From the NCBI GenBank assembly GCA_000697475.1, contig JNEU01000892.1:1-48553 (forward strand): a stretch of DNA of 48,553 bases, in the 5' to 3' direction. A model generated the notes under the pieces. It saw only the letters and a program-made list of their open reading frames with translations, was not told the DNA's origin and ran no database searches. The position numbers and the translations under genes were made by a program. This DNA is from Lichtheimia corymbifera B2541 (Eukaryota; Mucoromycota; Mucoromycetes; Mucorales; Lichtheimiaceae). Below are positions 36,672-47,790 of the stretch, one piece after another; within the stretch, counting starts at the first letter, position 1; the number at the start of each line of letters is the position of its first letter.

Positions 36672-38124
36672 CTAGCTCAAAAAATTGTGTATGCTTGCCA
36701 TCATGTGGACTACAGAGGATTGGCCGTCGCTTAGCAACGACAACAACGACCAGATGATCAAATAAAGCTTGATAGCACCAGTAATAGTGGGTTGTTGTTG
36801 AAGAATTCCTGGCATGGTAAAGAACCGTCCTCGCATATCCAAGGTATCAAAGCCGCTTCCTGCAGAGGAAACCACCTAAGTAGAACGTTGACGGTTGTTT
36901 CAAATAATAGTACTCGTCAATGACAACTGTGAGGTGAGCGAATAAACCTTCATAGCACCAGATAGCTTTTTGGGATGATTGATCTATAAGCGTGTACATC
37001 AGTAGGCTGAACTTTGAAGTGATGGAAGCACTTACCTTAACCCGTACAGTGATAGATGGTGACTGATACCACCCAAAAGCCAAAAGCCAGCTTCTTTGCT
37101 GAGAAAGGTCCACACAAAGACGAACACTGATAGCCATTTTCCAAGGGAATAAGGCGTTACTTGATGACGAATGGTTTGGGAAGAAGGATAAACCTCTGCT
37201 TGTATCAAAGATATATTCGTTGCTGATCCATCAAGGGAAATTGACCACTAAATGATGGGATACATAAAGCTTGATAACGGCGAATGCTATTGATCAAGAA
37301 ATATTTTGCAGAGATATAGCGCCTGCGAGACCTTGAATCGAGTACTGCATGTCATACATGGATGTATGTAAACGCCATGATTCATGCCTCCATCCTCAGC
37401 CGTATCCACGTGATATGGTCCATCGTTCCTGCTGACAACGCGCCAAGTAACCATAGTAACGACATTCCAAGGTTTCTTTTTTATCACTGCACTTGATTGC
37501 ATCCACCGCTCCATGACCATTGAAAGTCCAAGGTTGCTGCTGGTATGCTTCCTTTTCCATCCTGCTGTTAGTCCATCTCTTTCATATATTGTAGCTCGAC
37601 CAGGTGAAGATTGCATGTGTGTTGCAGCTAAAGCGACATCCTCATAATCGACCACCATATTAGATGTTTCACTAATGTCCTGGTTGTTAATCAGAATCTA
37701 CATAGTATTGAATAGACCCATCGACTCTTTTTGTTTACCTTGATGAGTTGGTGGATCATAATAACAAATGTTGATGGATGAAGGAATATTGATGGTCAAC
37801 GCCTGCATGATCAGGAAGTTGTCTAATAGATAACTGCTTCAGTATCAAGCTAACAAAACACCTCTTGTATCCTAGTTGCACATAGTCACCAACCTTGAAA
37901 AAAGAAGCCGAGCCTTGGTTCCTTGACGTAACTGGTGAAGAACGAGTACCAAAAAGGGCTGCCTCATTGTTTAGAGACAATCGTGACGAACAAGTTGTTA
38001 CGAATGTGAATGGGATCGTGGTTGTCCGGCTGAGTGAAATGGAATTGAAGAGGAAGAAAAGGCTCCCTTTGTAGCAGCATAGCAACCTGTGGAACGAACG
38101 ATTTATGCACGTCGCGTCTCCCAT
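36672..38124 (-). pseudogene. decayed coding fragments, minus strand
   Basis: Minus-strand stretches such as MLLQREPFLPLQFHFTQ, ITINIPSSINICYYDPP (after an apparent splice) and MAISVRLCVDLSQQRSW look protein-like but are separated by stops and frame changes. Two neighbouring fragments, near 36755-36800 and near 36925-36960, share the core CTGGTGCTAT followed by AAG and TTTAT and look like a diverged internal duplication. The portion 37350-37660 is related to 47520-47780 outside the inverted repeat. No complete gene can be built and no family is assigned. Confidence 0.25.
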
Positions 38125-38137
38125 TGTTTGACACCCA

Positions 38138-38140
<3 letters not shown>

Positions 38141-38195
<55 letters not shown>

Positions 38196-38216
38196 TTTCT
38201 CTCTATCTCTCTCTTT
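38141..38216. repeat. CT microsatellite upstream of the BTB gene
   Basis: About 50 bases of perfect CT dinucleotide repeat from 38141 are followed by 25 bases of interrupted CT-rich sequence. The run ends about 135 bases before the start codon of the BTB gene and is likely in its promoter or 5' leader. Pyrimidine tracts of this kind are common in fungal promoters. Confidence 0.95.
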
Positions 38217-38350
38217 TCTTTTGTATCGTCGTCCCTTTCAAGCTTTTGTCTCTGTAAAAGTCGATTGCTGTGTTCGTTTATTCCTGATCTTTACGAGATT
38301 GACTACAAGCAACTACGGTCATTGTGCTTGACACGCACGAAGCGCGTGCA

Positions 38351-39614
38351 ATGACGGCTTACCACCGATCTGATTCCATGCCTTATCCTCCTCAAGCTCT
38401 ACTTGTCAACGGTCACTCCAGCTCTGATATGGTCTATGAAGATGCAGATTCGAGCGCAAGTTCACCAGCTACGTTATCGGCTCCTCCAACACCAAGAACA
38501 GGCCAATCACTCAGGATGACTAGCAGAATTCCTGCATGCAACGACCCGACAATGACACCACCAACACCACCACCACGTCCTCCTCCTCCTCGTAATCCTC
38601 CTCCATTCCCCGATCAACAAGATTCTGAAGAGGCTTTTTGTGAGTTTGTCTTTCTCAATGGATTCCAACAAGGTATAGTCATATTCATACTCAAATGGAT
38701 CATCGTATCTCATTTCACTTTTAGGGCGTTTCTCGGATATTGGCGTGTATTTTCCAGTACAAGAAGCTGTCTATGCTATGCATCGAATCATCATGGTGCG
38801 ATCTCCAGTGCTATATCGTCGACTGGTCACATCTTCTGTTCCAGATCAGTATCATACCAACATGATCAATGTCTACATACCAGGCTCAAGGGAAGCTTTG
38901 CATTTGGCTCTTGGACACCTCTATCAGCCCTTTTCAATGAATGAGATCATGTACATGATGCTCTACATGCCATCATATCAATCACCTGTACGACGCATAT
39001 GCGATTTGCTTCTGGTGGCCTACTCACTCGAACTACCATTATTGCAGCGACAACTCATTCAACTCGTAAACCATCACTTGAACAAGGACACAATGATTTC
39101 ATGGATGAATGAACTACTCGTTCATCACACGTTCTTGTCAACATCACCAAACGACAATACAAAATCACCAAAATGGATACGTACACTGGACAACATGATC
39201 ATCTATTTCTTGGTCTATATACTGCCTCCTCAATTGTTATGGGCCCCTGGCAATCAATCAGCGTGGGCAACCCATCATGAATATGCAACTTCACACTTGT
39301 TGTATCTAGGCAACAACCCTGTCAGTCACGACACCCGGATGATACCACTTGGCAATCTCGATCAATTGATTCACGTGTATGCAAATATACCAATGTTATA
39401 CCTGAAACAATGCCTGGAGCATAAAGACTTTCTGTCAAGGAACACGCTATGGCGATATGATTTTGCAAAACGGGTGCTTGGTGTACGTGAAGGCAATCAA
39501 CCACGACGCGCGGCAGTTGTACTTGAGTTTCCTGGAAACACTGATAATGATCAAGGCGGCATTGGTATTCGAATTGTGGAGCGACAAACTATCGATCTTA
39601 GGGTAGCCTTTTGA
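38351..39614 (+). CDS. BTB/POZ-domain protein
   Basis: Exons 38351-38672 and 38725-39614 join as CAA-G|GG to give 403 residues. The first 95 residues are low complexity, with a Pro-rich stretch (PPTPPPRPPPPRNPPPFP) just before the domain. The BTB fold starts at FVFLNGFQQGRFSDIGVYFP and continues through YAMHRIIMVRSPVLYRRLV and the INVYIPGSREALHLALGHLY helix, matching fungal BTB proteins in which FSDI and the HR..L..RSP motif are diagnostic. The rest is helical, resembling the BACK-like extension, without Kelch or other repeats. Such proteins often act as CUL3 adaptors; that role is inferred only. The start is set at 38351 because the upstream part of the frame lacks an ATG. Confidence 0.85.
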
Positions 39615-39867
39615 CAATTTTTACTTGCTTCAAATAACATTCTTGCTATCATCACTTATTCATCTGGTACATGTTGTTGCAAAAAATTTTTAATGCTTGC
39701 CAGCCCATGAGGAAGGAGGATGTGTGTGAGGAGGGGGTTTTGTTTACAGCTATATTAGCTGGTGTGTGCAGACCTCGAGGTCGTCTGCAGAAATATTAAT
39801 CTGGGACAGCGATAAAGAAAGGCAGATCTTCCCATATGTGGGAATGACACACAGCACTATATATACA

Positions 39868-40262
39868 ATGCTCTCCTTTCATTTTCCCCAGTACACTCTT
39901 TTTTTGTTACTGTACATATCCATGTTCACATTTAACTCGAGCAATAACAATAAGCATCAGCAAGGGTCATCATCATGCTCTTGTCAACCCGTATTCACAT
40001 CATCAAAGGAAGGAGAACTTGAGTATATGGTTGCTACGTTGCAAGTGGAGTTGACACAAAAAGCGAATGGTGAGCCTTATCTTCGGCTGGGTCGCAGAAA
40101 CTAATCAAGGAACCCATAGAATGCAAGGCTCTTCAAGAAAAGGTGAACGATTTGAAGGATGCTTTGAACCATGAAGAAAAGCTCAGGAGTTGGCTCATGA
40201 ATGTGCTGTGGGCAATACAGCCTGTCCCATCTTTGGAACACGAGAGATCAAAGTCAGTCTAA
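39868..40262 (+). pseudogene. small doubtful gene with hydrophobic N-terminus and coiled coil
   Basis: A TATATATA run immediately precedes an ATG at 39868. The frame begins with a signal-like stretch (MLSFHFPQYTLFLLLYISMF), then a Ser-rich part and YMVATLQVELTQKAN. After a possible donor GTGAGC at 40070, a coiled-coil stretch reads PIECKALQEKVNDLKDALN and ends at a TAA at 40260. The two parts are out of phase by one with any GT-AG pair, and the implied intron (28-43 bases) would be shorter than others here. It may be decayed, or the real product may be the unspliced 78-residue frame ending at 40104. Confidence 0.3.
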
Positions 40263-40437
40263 GGAGCGGTGTACACATGCAAGGCTTATACTCTAACATG
40301 ATTCATTCTAAGCACTTTAGTTTTTTTGTATAAGCTCTAACTGAAATAAAAATTGTCGATCAGGGTACTTGTTGCTAATAGTGCAAGCTTGAATTGTTGA
40401 GCCATCATGGAAAGTGAGTTTACATCTACTTGCTGCT

Positions 40438-43400
40438 TCAACCTGGACCAATTCTCCCTTTGACGTACATCCCGGTTAACATCTGCATGATAATACGAGA
40501 AGAAAATAGATCACTTACTGTAAATATTTCGCGTATCTCAATAAATGATGTCGAGAACCCAACAATGTATTGATGAAAGCGCACCACATGCTCAGGCCGG
40601 GCTTCCCATTTGAATAATAATCGTCTACTACTACTGCTGCTGCTGCTGTTGCTATTGATCCAATGTGTGGGGTCATTGCCCTTTTCATCGACAAAGAAAG
40701 CGCCGTGATCATAGCAGAGGAGGATTTGTGTGTCACTCAGATACCACATGCCGAGTGGTTTACCAGGTTCACGTTGCATTGGAAAACGTTGGGCCATCCC
40801 AGTGTGTATATTGATGACCACAAAATCGTGATCGCACACAAGCAAAAGACGCTCGTCCACAAATCCAACATGCCTAACACCTGTAGCATCCATATCCTAC
40901 TCTTTCATACTTAGTAAAACTAGCAACAACCATATGATAATAGGAGGAGTAACGTACCTGAATATTTGGGCAAGGCTGAAACATGCTTTTCATGGGTGAA
41001 TGGTATCCAAATGATGGAGGGCTAAACAGAGTAAATCGGCTGCGATACGAGCGATCGCGTAATTCATCACTTGGTTGCATTCCAGCTAGAACAACTTGGC
41101 GTGATTGTCTCTTTTTATACACCAACAAATCGTCATGGCCTATGGCAACTTGAGACACACCACTTTGGATCGGATATCCTCGCATGGAAGCGATATCTCT
41201 TTTGGACGCCGTTGTGTATAGGTTATCCAAACTATACATTGCCAACTCGCGATTGGCTGCCAAAATCAGTTTTTTTGTGTCATTGATCCGTGTTGTATTG
41301 TATACCTACCCGTTCTCACAATAAGCATGTTGGCCGAATAAAGGACATTCAATTGCTCGATAGCGGAATCACTTGAGAATAGCAGATCGACATGGGTATC
41401 CTCTAATTCCTTCACATAGACGCCAGTATCAGTGCCAATCAAGATACGATCTCCTATATTTATGCAAGTGTTGCTATTAGCTATCCGCTACAACCAATGC
41501 CATGTCATGTGATAACTTACCAACCGGCACCGTGCAATGCACTTTATCATAACCTCCATTCGTATCTTCTGGTTGTGATATTCGAAACGATGATTTATCG
41601 ATTGACCGAAGATGAATTGGATGTCTTTTCCTTTTCCATATCTTTTGTGCGTCATGAACAGCCTGCAGACATCGATCCTTTACATGTTTTTCACAAGCAA
41701 AAGACCACTCCTCGCCCCGAGCAGTGTGGACAAATGTCAGTGTAGACGTGTGGTTGTTGTGATGATTGTGGATGCGGAACAAGCCGTGACGTCTGGTGGG
41801 TGTTGAATCAAGGACTTGCAACATTGGCAGTGGAATGGGTTGGCCGCATATTTGATGCAAGGTGGCATTATCGCCTATACCACACTTTGTGATGAGCACC
41901 ACGTGATCAAGTATATAAATGTGGATGGGTCTCCTGCTGCTTGTCCCCGTTGATGATGCTGATGGTAACAATTTACTTTCCCACAGTATGCGGCGTTCTG
42001 GATTTGTCAATTGTAGATCATAAAACTCGCCAGGTTCCTTACACACCAACGAATCATGCAGCCATAGTACAGAGACTCGCTCAACGGTTTCCTTCATAGC
42101 ATCCATCGACTCATGTTCGATCCGACTAACGGTCTGGGCGCATAGATCGAGCAATGCATAATCAGGGTGGGCTGGACTGGTCACCTGTTGTAGTCGCTCA
42201 ATGTGCTCAGCGTATAACAAGAGTTGCCGTTGAGGATGAGATAAGCATTCAAGCACAATGTTGGTGCACGCGAGATCGGTGCTGTTGTTTCTTCGAGGCA
42301 TCATTCGTCTTGCCAAATCGCTGGTTTCCAAGTAGGTGAGAAGCGTAGTCAATTTGTCATTGCACTGTAGCTCGTGATGCATAATGTTCCTGGCAATGGG
42401 AATGCGTGGGATGTATTCCTTGATATGTGATTCAAGCAAAGTGAGATGATTCAACATGATATCTGCTATCATCGGAATGGGCTTTTGTTGCTTTGTGTGA
42501 TAATGTGTCCATCGCCAATAAAGATCAGCATAAAAACGTCGACTTTGGGAACGAAGATCCTTGTAATTGTAAAAGACATAGCCTATAAAGGCGTCACGCC
42601 GGCCACCAAGGATAACATCATCAGATGAACGAATCGCCTCCACAATATCCTATTTAGGTAGTAGGGTCATACATGAAATTAGCTCCACGTCATGCTTGTT
42701 GCACTTTATACTCACATGGTGTAACCAATCCATTATCTTGCGATGCGTTCGTTCACATTGGATAAAAGCGAGGATCGCATCTTGGCGTGCTTGCTCATTC
42801 ACTTGAGGATAATCGGTAATTTCAACATCAACGCTGCTTCTACTTTCCTACTCGTTCCTTTTCATTAATTCCAGGTCCACTGGTGGTCCTTTTTGTATAT
42901 ACTTACAATTTGGCTACCATCATCAAATACTGAAAGTGGACGATCAGAAAACGCTATTGGTGGCTGCATGTATGTATCAATTAGCTCATCTATATGGCAG
43001 GCACACATCCTTTGCTGTTGCAAACATACCATGAGCATAAGTTCTTTCAGAATGTTGGAAGGCCTATTTGGACAACGTGGAGAATAGCAGCTGAGGGAAC
43101 CAAGGGTGCATCCAGGTACATAGCATGGCAGCAAGCTACTCAATATGCCAGATGCCAATGGGCTGGTGATTGTGGCATCATGGCGTAAGCAATACTTGGT
43201 TTGTGAGGAGCCAATGAAGGATTGATTGTGGTCGAAAGGGATGCTTCCATGATCATGAATCATTGAAAAGAGTGGTGTCGGCTTGCATTGCATCAGGGCA
43301 TCAGCTACGGTTGCACAATGATCATCGGTGTATCCTGTGTAAGGCAGCAATCGTCGTAACGCTGTCTATGTATGTACATGGGTTCGAGTGAGGAATTTAT

Positions 43401-43808
43401 CGCTATGTATGCATTCCAGCGCACGCTACTTTACCATGGCTTGTTCTCCATCAAAGACTACTTGACCAGGATGTGGTTGCGGTAGCTGCGTGATGCGTTG
43501 TATAAAGGCATATGCGATTTCTGACAATAAAGCTGTATTGGATGGTTCATAGCAGACGAGATAGTCCTGACTATTTTGGTCGCTGCTAGTGCTTCTTGAA
43601 ATCGTGGGTCTTGAAGAGTTATTGGGAAGCAGCTGCGGATAGGATTGTATAGATTGGATCACTGAGGAGCGATATGTGCCGATGTAGTCGTTGTTGTTGT
43701 TATTGTCGAGAGGGTGCAATAAATCATTGGATGCATGATAGCGCTATAAGGAAAAAGTCAATTTCATGAACATGATGATATGTAGGGTCACTTTGGATAA
43801 TTTACCAT
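40438..43808 (-). CDS. Rho guanine nucleotide exchange factor, Rom1/Rom2-like (DEP-like, DH, PH, CNH)
   Basis: In fungi this class activates Rho1 in cell-wall integrity signalling at sites of growth. Exons (minus order: 43808-43806, 43743-43435, 43365-42907, 42847-42716, 42649-41521, 41453-41310, 41256-40958, 40896-40519, 40482-40438) give 965 residues. A DEP-like N-terminal region (ALLSEIAYAFIQRI, VFDGEQAMTALRRLLPYTG) is followed by the Cys-rich PCYVPGCTLGSLSCYSPRCP typical of fungal Rom2 proteins. The DH domain starts at RQDAILAFIQCERTHRKIMD, and its CR3 helix is weak (LSHPQRQLLLYAEHIERL). A PH domain begins near RRILWESKLL. The CNH domain runs from GDRILIGTDTGVYVKELE to the end. The start codon is the last three bases of exon 1 (ATG|GTAAAT), inferred because the next exon has no ATG before the DEP region. 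The gene follows the tail-anchored gene by 128 bases on the same strand. Confidence 0.85.
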
Positions 43809-43936
43809 TATTTATTATTGGTTGGGAATGATGAAGGAACAACAAGGCGAGTAATAATACAAATGTTCTCGAATTTAAATAGGTGCATTGTGGCGCAGAA
43901 CAAATGAGGGGTCCATGTGATCCTTGGGTAATTCGC

Positions 43937-45451
43937 TCAGCAGTACTCATCGCCGAAAACGCAAAAGCCTTGAAGTACTTGTAATACACCAGTGGTGGCA
44001 AACACAAGACTTGCTAGTGCAACAATCGCCATGACAATGTTGAGAATGAACTGCACGGGGTTGTATTTGAGTTGCTCTGCATAATCCCTCTTGATTGTCC
44101 TCCACACTGAATAATACTCGCGATGTAGCCTCCTGAAAAGGTTGTAGGTCTGTCGATCCACGGCTGCAGTATGAACTTCACGACCGAGCTTGATCACATT
44201 GTTTGTCCACCAAGTGAAATCGACAAGAGACAGCATATCATGTGGGATCATTCCAACATCGACAGCGACATCGAACGACCGCTTGTTGGGTATCAGCTTG
44301 GATAGCTTCAATATGTTGTCGCAATAATATTTCCACACGACATTGTCACGATCCATATTCATATCAGCGTCTCGATAACGTAGATCCGTCAATGATAAGA
44401 TTTGCACCGAGACATCCTTGCCAACAACCTTGATGCCATATTGAATACGTGGGAATGCGCTGATTGAATAGCCAGAGCGATCGAGTTCCTCCAGCGTAGG
44501 GATTTTGGGTAATCGATGTATATCGCCATCAGCCAGATCCTGACGGATAGATGCAAGATAAGCTTGATTGAGCCAACAAAATGGCAGCATCCCATGAAAG
44601 TTACCCATCAGTGTATTGGCTGTATGAATGTAACATGCCATATTCCTCTCCCAGATCCTTTTGCTTTGTTGTGTCTGTTGTTGCATCTCTTCACTGCTCA
44701 CTGCACTGCTGCTATTGTTGTTCCACCATGCACTGCTTACAACCACTGATGCATCCGATCCAGGATCAAGGTTGCGTATCAATAACAGCATATCTTGAAG
44801 ACTCGTGAATGAAGGAGGTCGTCGTTGGCAAAGCGTCAATAGTTCAAATAACGGCTCAAGGTCCAAGTCCCGAATGCGCATAATACGTAAGCGTGCTGCT
44901 CGATCACGACTATTCAGTGCAGCCTGTCGCATCAAGTCGTTGTAGTTGTTGATCGTTGCAATGGAGTCATCATGAGGACTGGATTCGGCTGAGGTCTCAA
45001 TCGAGTGATCGGCGTCGGAAGGATAAAGAAAACCAGGATCAAGAGATGAAACGGGATTCCCAAGAGCTGCCCCTGTTGTTGTTGCTGGGTTGTTATCAGT
45101 GTCAGTGGGCTCCAAGGCGTGTGTTGGTTGTCTGCCAATAATATCATCCATCATCTGTGCCTGCACATCTTTGCAGTATTCGATTGCTGCTTGTGAGATA
45201 CGTCTATAGCTGGGATCACTACGGGCTCCAGGTCGAAAGAAAAGCACATGCTTAAGGTCATCATCACTAAGCTTGGATAGTTCCACTTTGCGTGTCCCAT
45301 CTTGTTGATGTTGTTGCCTCATCATTGTATTAAATGATACAGCTGTAGATCTCCCTCCCGCACTATGTAATGTTGGCTAAAGTAGTATATTAAGTCATGG
45401 GTTGAATAAACAAGATTTGTGTGTGCTTACAGAGGATCGAGTAGATTGCAT
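43937..45451 (-). CDS. tail-anchored protein with DUF247/UPF0481-like C-terminus
   Basis: Exons 45451-45431 and 45376-43937 join in frame at a codon boundary to give 486 residues. Most of the protein is predicted soluble and helical, with a low-complexity acidic part around residues 80-130. The C-terminus holds RRLHREYYSVWRTIKRDY, then YNPVQF, one hydrophobic segment (ILNIVMAIVALASLVFATT) and a short tail with two cysteines. This order (helix with YY..W, basic residues, DY, NP, then one membrane span) is the pattern at the end of plant DUF247/UPF0481 proteins; GMIPHDML before it could correspond to their conserved G-I segment. The match is by eye and the N-terminal half is not similar. The protein is likely membrane-anchored with its bulk in the cytosol. 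Function unknown. Confidence 0.75.
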
Positions 45452-45979
45452 AACGTTTATTAAACCGAGAAGAAGAAAAGGCAATTTGATCTAGTGGCAG
45501 AGTATCGGTCAGCATTTTATTGCTGTGTCACCAACTATTCACGAGGTTACTTGACCCATTTGGCGGTTTCTGTGGTGCACGGCTCACGTCGCACATACCA
45601 CTTTTATGCACATTTGTGATCGCGCCGCCATCAGCCGATCAACGGGATGCTGAGCCTTACTTTGCAGTGTAGTGATGGCGTCAAAAATGATAATGTATCA
45701 TAGCAACCAATAGAGTATATACTAACGGCTCAGATTGCAAGCTTTGAGTTTTCGTTTAATGTCTTAACAACACCAGTTAGAGTGGAGTAATGATCTTACA
45801 ATATGCTTACGCTTTTATGCAATTGCATTACAACCTCGTATGTATTGTTCATTTTTACGAGTGCCTGACCATACTTACAATAAGAGTGATTATCCCTGTG
45901 AAAGCTGCCCTGAAACAATGTTTACATCAGCTCGGACCTGTACCGTTTATAGTCTCCCCTACGTTTGCACCCCCTCACT
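45452..45979. other. intergenic region between the tail-anchored gene and the right arm
   Basis: It contains the probable promoter of the minus-strand gene starting at 45451. No other gene or repeat is supported in these 528 bases. Confidence 0.4.
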
Positions 45980-47477
45980 AAACGTTTCATAATGAAGCGT
46001 AGGACCTTTGTTAGAACAAAGTTGATCGTTACGATTGACAGCACCATGTGTGCAAGTTTCACGATCGAGATAGCCAATCTCGGGGCGGTAGGTCGTACAA
46101 CCTACTTACATTCCCGATGGTTCACGATCTCTCCATCATTTGGATCGTCCCGCATGCCAAATTCTCATAATGAAGCATGCGGTTTTTAAATGAATGAAGT
46201 TGATCAGCATGACCCAGCTAGCCTTCTCACCAAGTTTCAAGTTTGAAATGGGGAATCCCAAGGTACTGCATACTAATCGACATTTCATGGATTTGGGCGA
46301 GTACGGAGTTTCCGTCCTTCATTAGTCAATCACCCATTATGCCCTCCCATTCAAAATTTTCATTACGAAGAGTGGGTTCTTTATTAAGACAAAGTCGATC
46401 AGCATGTCCAAGAGCATCTTGTGTGGAAGTTTCAAGTTTGTGGAGGACAATCTCGAGGTTATGGGTGGTTCACTCTACATATAATACCGTCGGACGCTCC
46501 CATTTCATTTTTCACAATGAAGCATGTGGTTTTTATTTGAATGGAGTTGATCAGCATGTCGAAGCCCACCGTCCTGACCAAATTTCACGATGGAGGGGGA
46601 CAATCGCGGGGGTGTGCACTATGCAGCCTACTTGCGTTCTGGCCGTCCTTTGTCTCCCCTATATTTGGACCGTCCGATTCATTGAATCATCATAATGAAG
46701 CCATTCATTTTTAAATGAATGGAGTTAATCAGCATTACTCAACGAACATTCATACCAAGTTTCAAGTTCAAAATGGGTAATCCCAAGGTAATGCATACTA
46801 AATGACATTTTAATAAATCCGGCGCGTACCCAATTTCCGACCATCCACAGTAAACCCCACATTACACCCTCCCCTTCAAAACTTTTAAATGAAGCATGGC
46901 TTCTTTATTAAGACAAAGTTGTTCAGCATGACCAAGAGCATCTTGTGTGAAAGTTTGAGGCCAAGGTGAGCAAACTCAAGATCATGGATCAATTTACAGT
47001 GTGGATGGATTTGTTGGGCAGTGCCTGATCTATTTAATTTCCACCTCTTCTTCTTCCAGCCTCTCGCCTTTTCCTCTCATTCTCAATTGTTGCCCCATTC
47101 AAGTACAACGATCACCTGCGAACGATTGTCCTGCTTCAATCCATCATGTCAACCCTACAGATGCTTTGATCCGATTGTCTTTGACTGAATGGCAAACCCA
47201 TGGCGTGTACACGGTCTATTACAACACCCGCGTTTCTTCACACTTCACCTTCTCTTGCGCTCTCCTCGACCACATTCAATCGCAACAGCATTCATTCCAG
47301 CAATTGCTATCGGCAAGGTCTTTACTCCATTGTCTCAAACAGTGTTCACAGCCTTGTCACTCTACTACAACACACGCTCTCTTGCACACACCGCCCTGCC
47401 ACGAAAAACGTAGCAGTTGTTGCTATTATCAGTATCTTTTACTCCATTGACTCAAGTTACTTGCAGCAACTTGCTTT
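45980..47477 (-). repeat. right arm of the large inverted repeat, six internal modules
   Basis: This 1.5-kb stretch is the inverted counterpart of 32306-33750. The module core, here reading as AGTTGATCAGCAT, occurs at about 46021, 46199, 46394, 46546, 46724 and 46918, the same number and a similar spacing as in the left arm. Shared landmarks include AAACCCCACATTACACC near 46850, GGCGCGTACCCAATTTCCGACC near 46820, ATCCATCATGTCAACCCTAC near 47140 and the outer CAAGTTACTTGCAGCAA near 47454. Open frames across it, such as the one with NEACGFYLNGVDQHVEAH, are shared with the left arm, but the similarity follows the nucleotide repeat and stops interrupt it elsewhere. Confidence 0.88.
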
Positions 47478-47519
47478 GATACAATCGATTTACAATGGAT
47501 GGGGTATCATATCAGCTAT

Positions 47520-47790
47520 CAAGTACACCGCATTACAAGCCATCTTCACCTGGTTCATGACCAAGAAAGGATTGACCAGCAGCCGGATGCCGAGAAGGGA
47601 GCATATCAGCAGCTATCACATGGCTGTCTTCAACCAACATGGTGGATTTGATGGATGGATGCAATCAAGTACAGTGATGAGATCTCCTGGAATGCTGCTT
47701 TGGTTACTTGGAGCGAGCATCGTCCGCAGGAACTATCAAGTGGATACGGCTTAGGATGATGATGGATTGGATGGTATTGACGAAATGGTT
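47520..47790. repeat. sequence related in inverted orientation to 37350-37660
   Basis: Just outside the right arm, this stretch shares blocks with the reverse complement of 37350-37660. Blocks are ATCTTCACCTGGT, a GGATGCAATCAAGTrCAGTGAT block near 47658, GGTTACTTGG near 47701, GCAGGAAC and GTGGATACGGCT near 47741. Between the blocks the two copies have diverged and carry indels. A translated frame is partly shared, including GWMQSS/RWMQSS and the ending VDTA. It may be a fragment of an older dispersed element or gene family. Confidence 0.6.

Noticed and set aside
46243..46695. 150-codon frame in the right arm sharing NEACGFYLNGVDQHVEAH with a left-arm frame
   Set aside because: The shared peptide follows the nucleotide module; neighbouring modules contain stops in the same frame, so protein conservation is not shown.
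47200..47754. 184-codon plus-strand frame across the right-arm border
   Set aside because: It runs from inside the arm into unrelated flanking sequence; only a short part is shared with 37.4 kb, and no domain or splice structure is visible.
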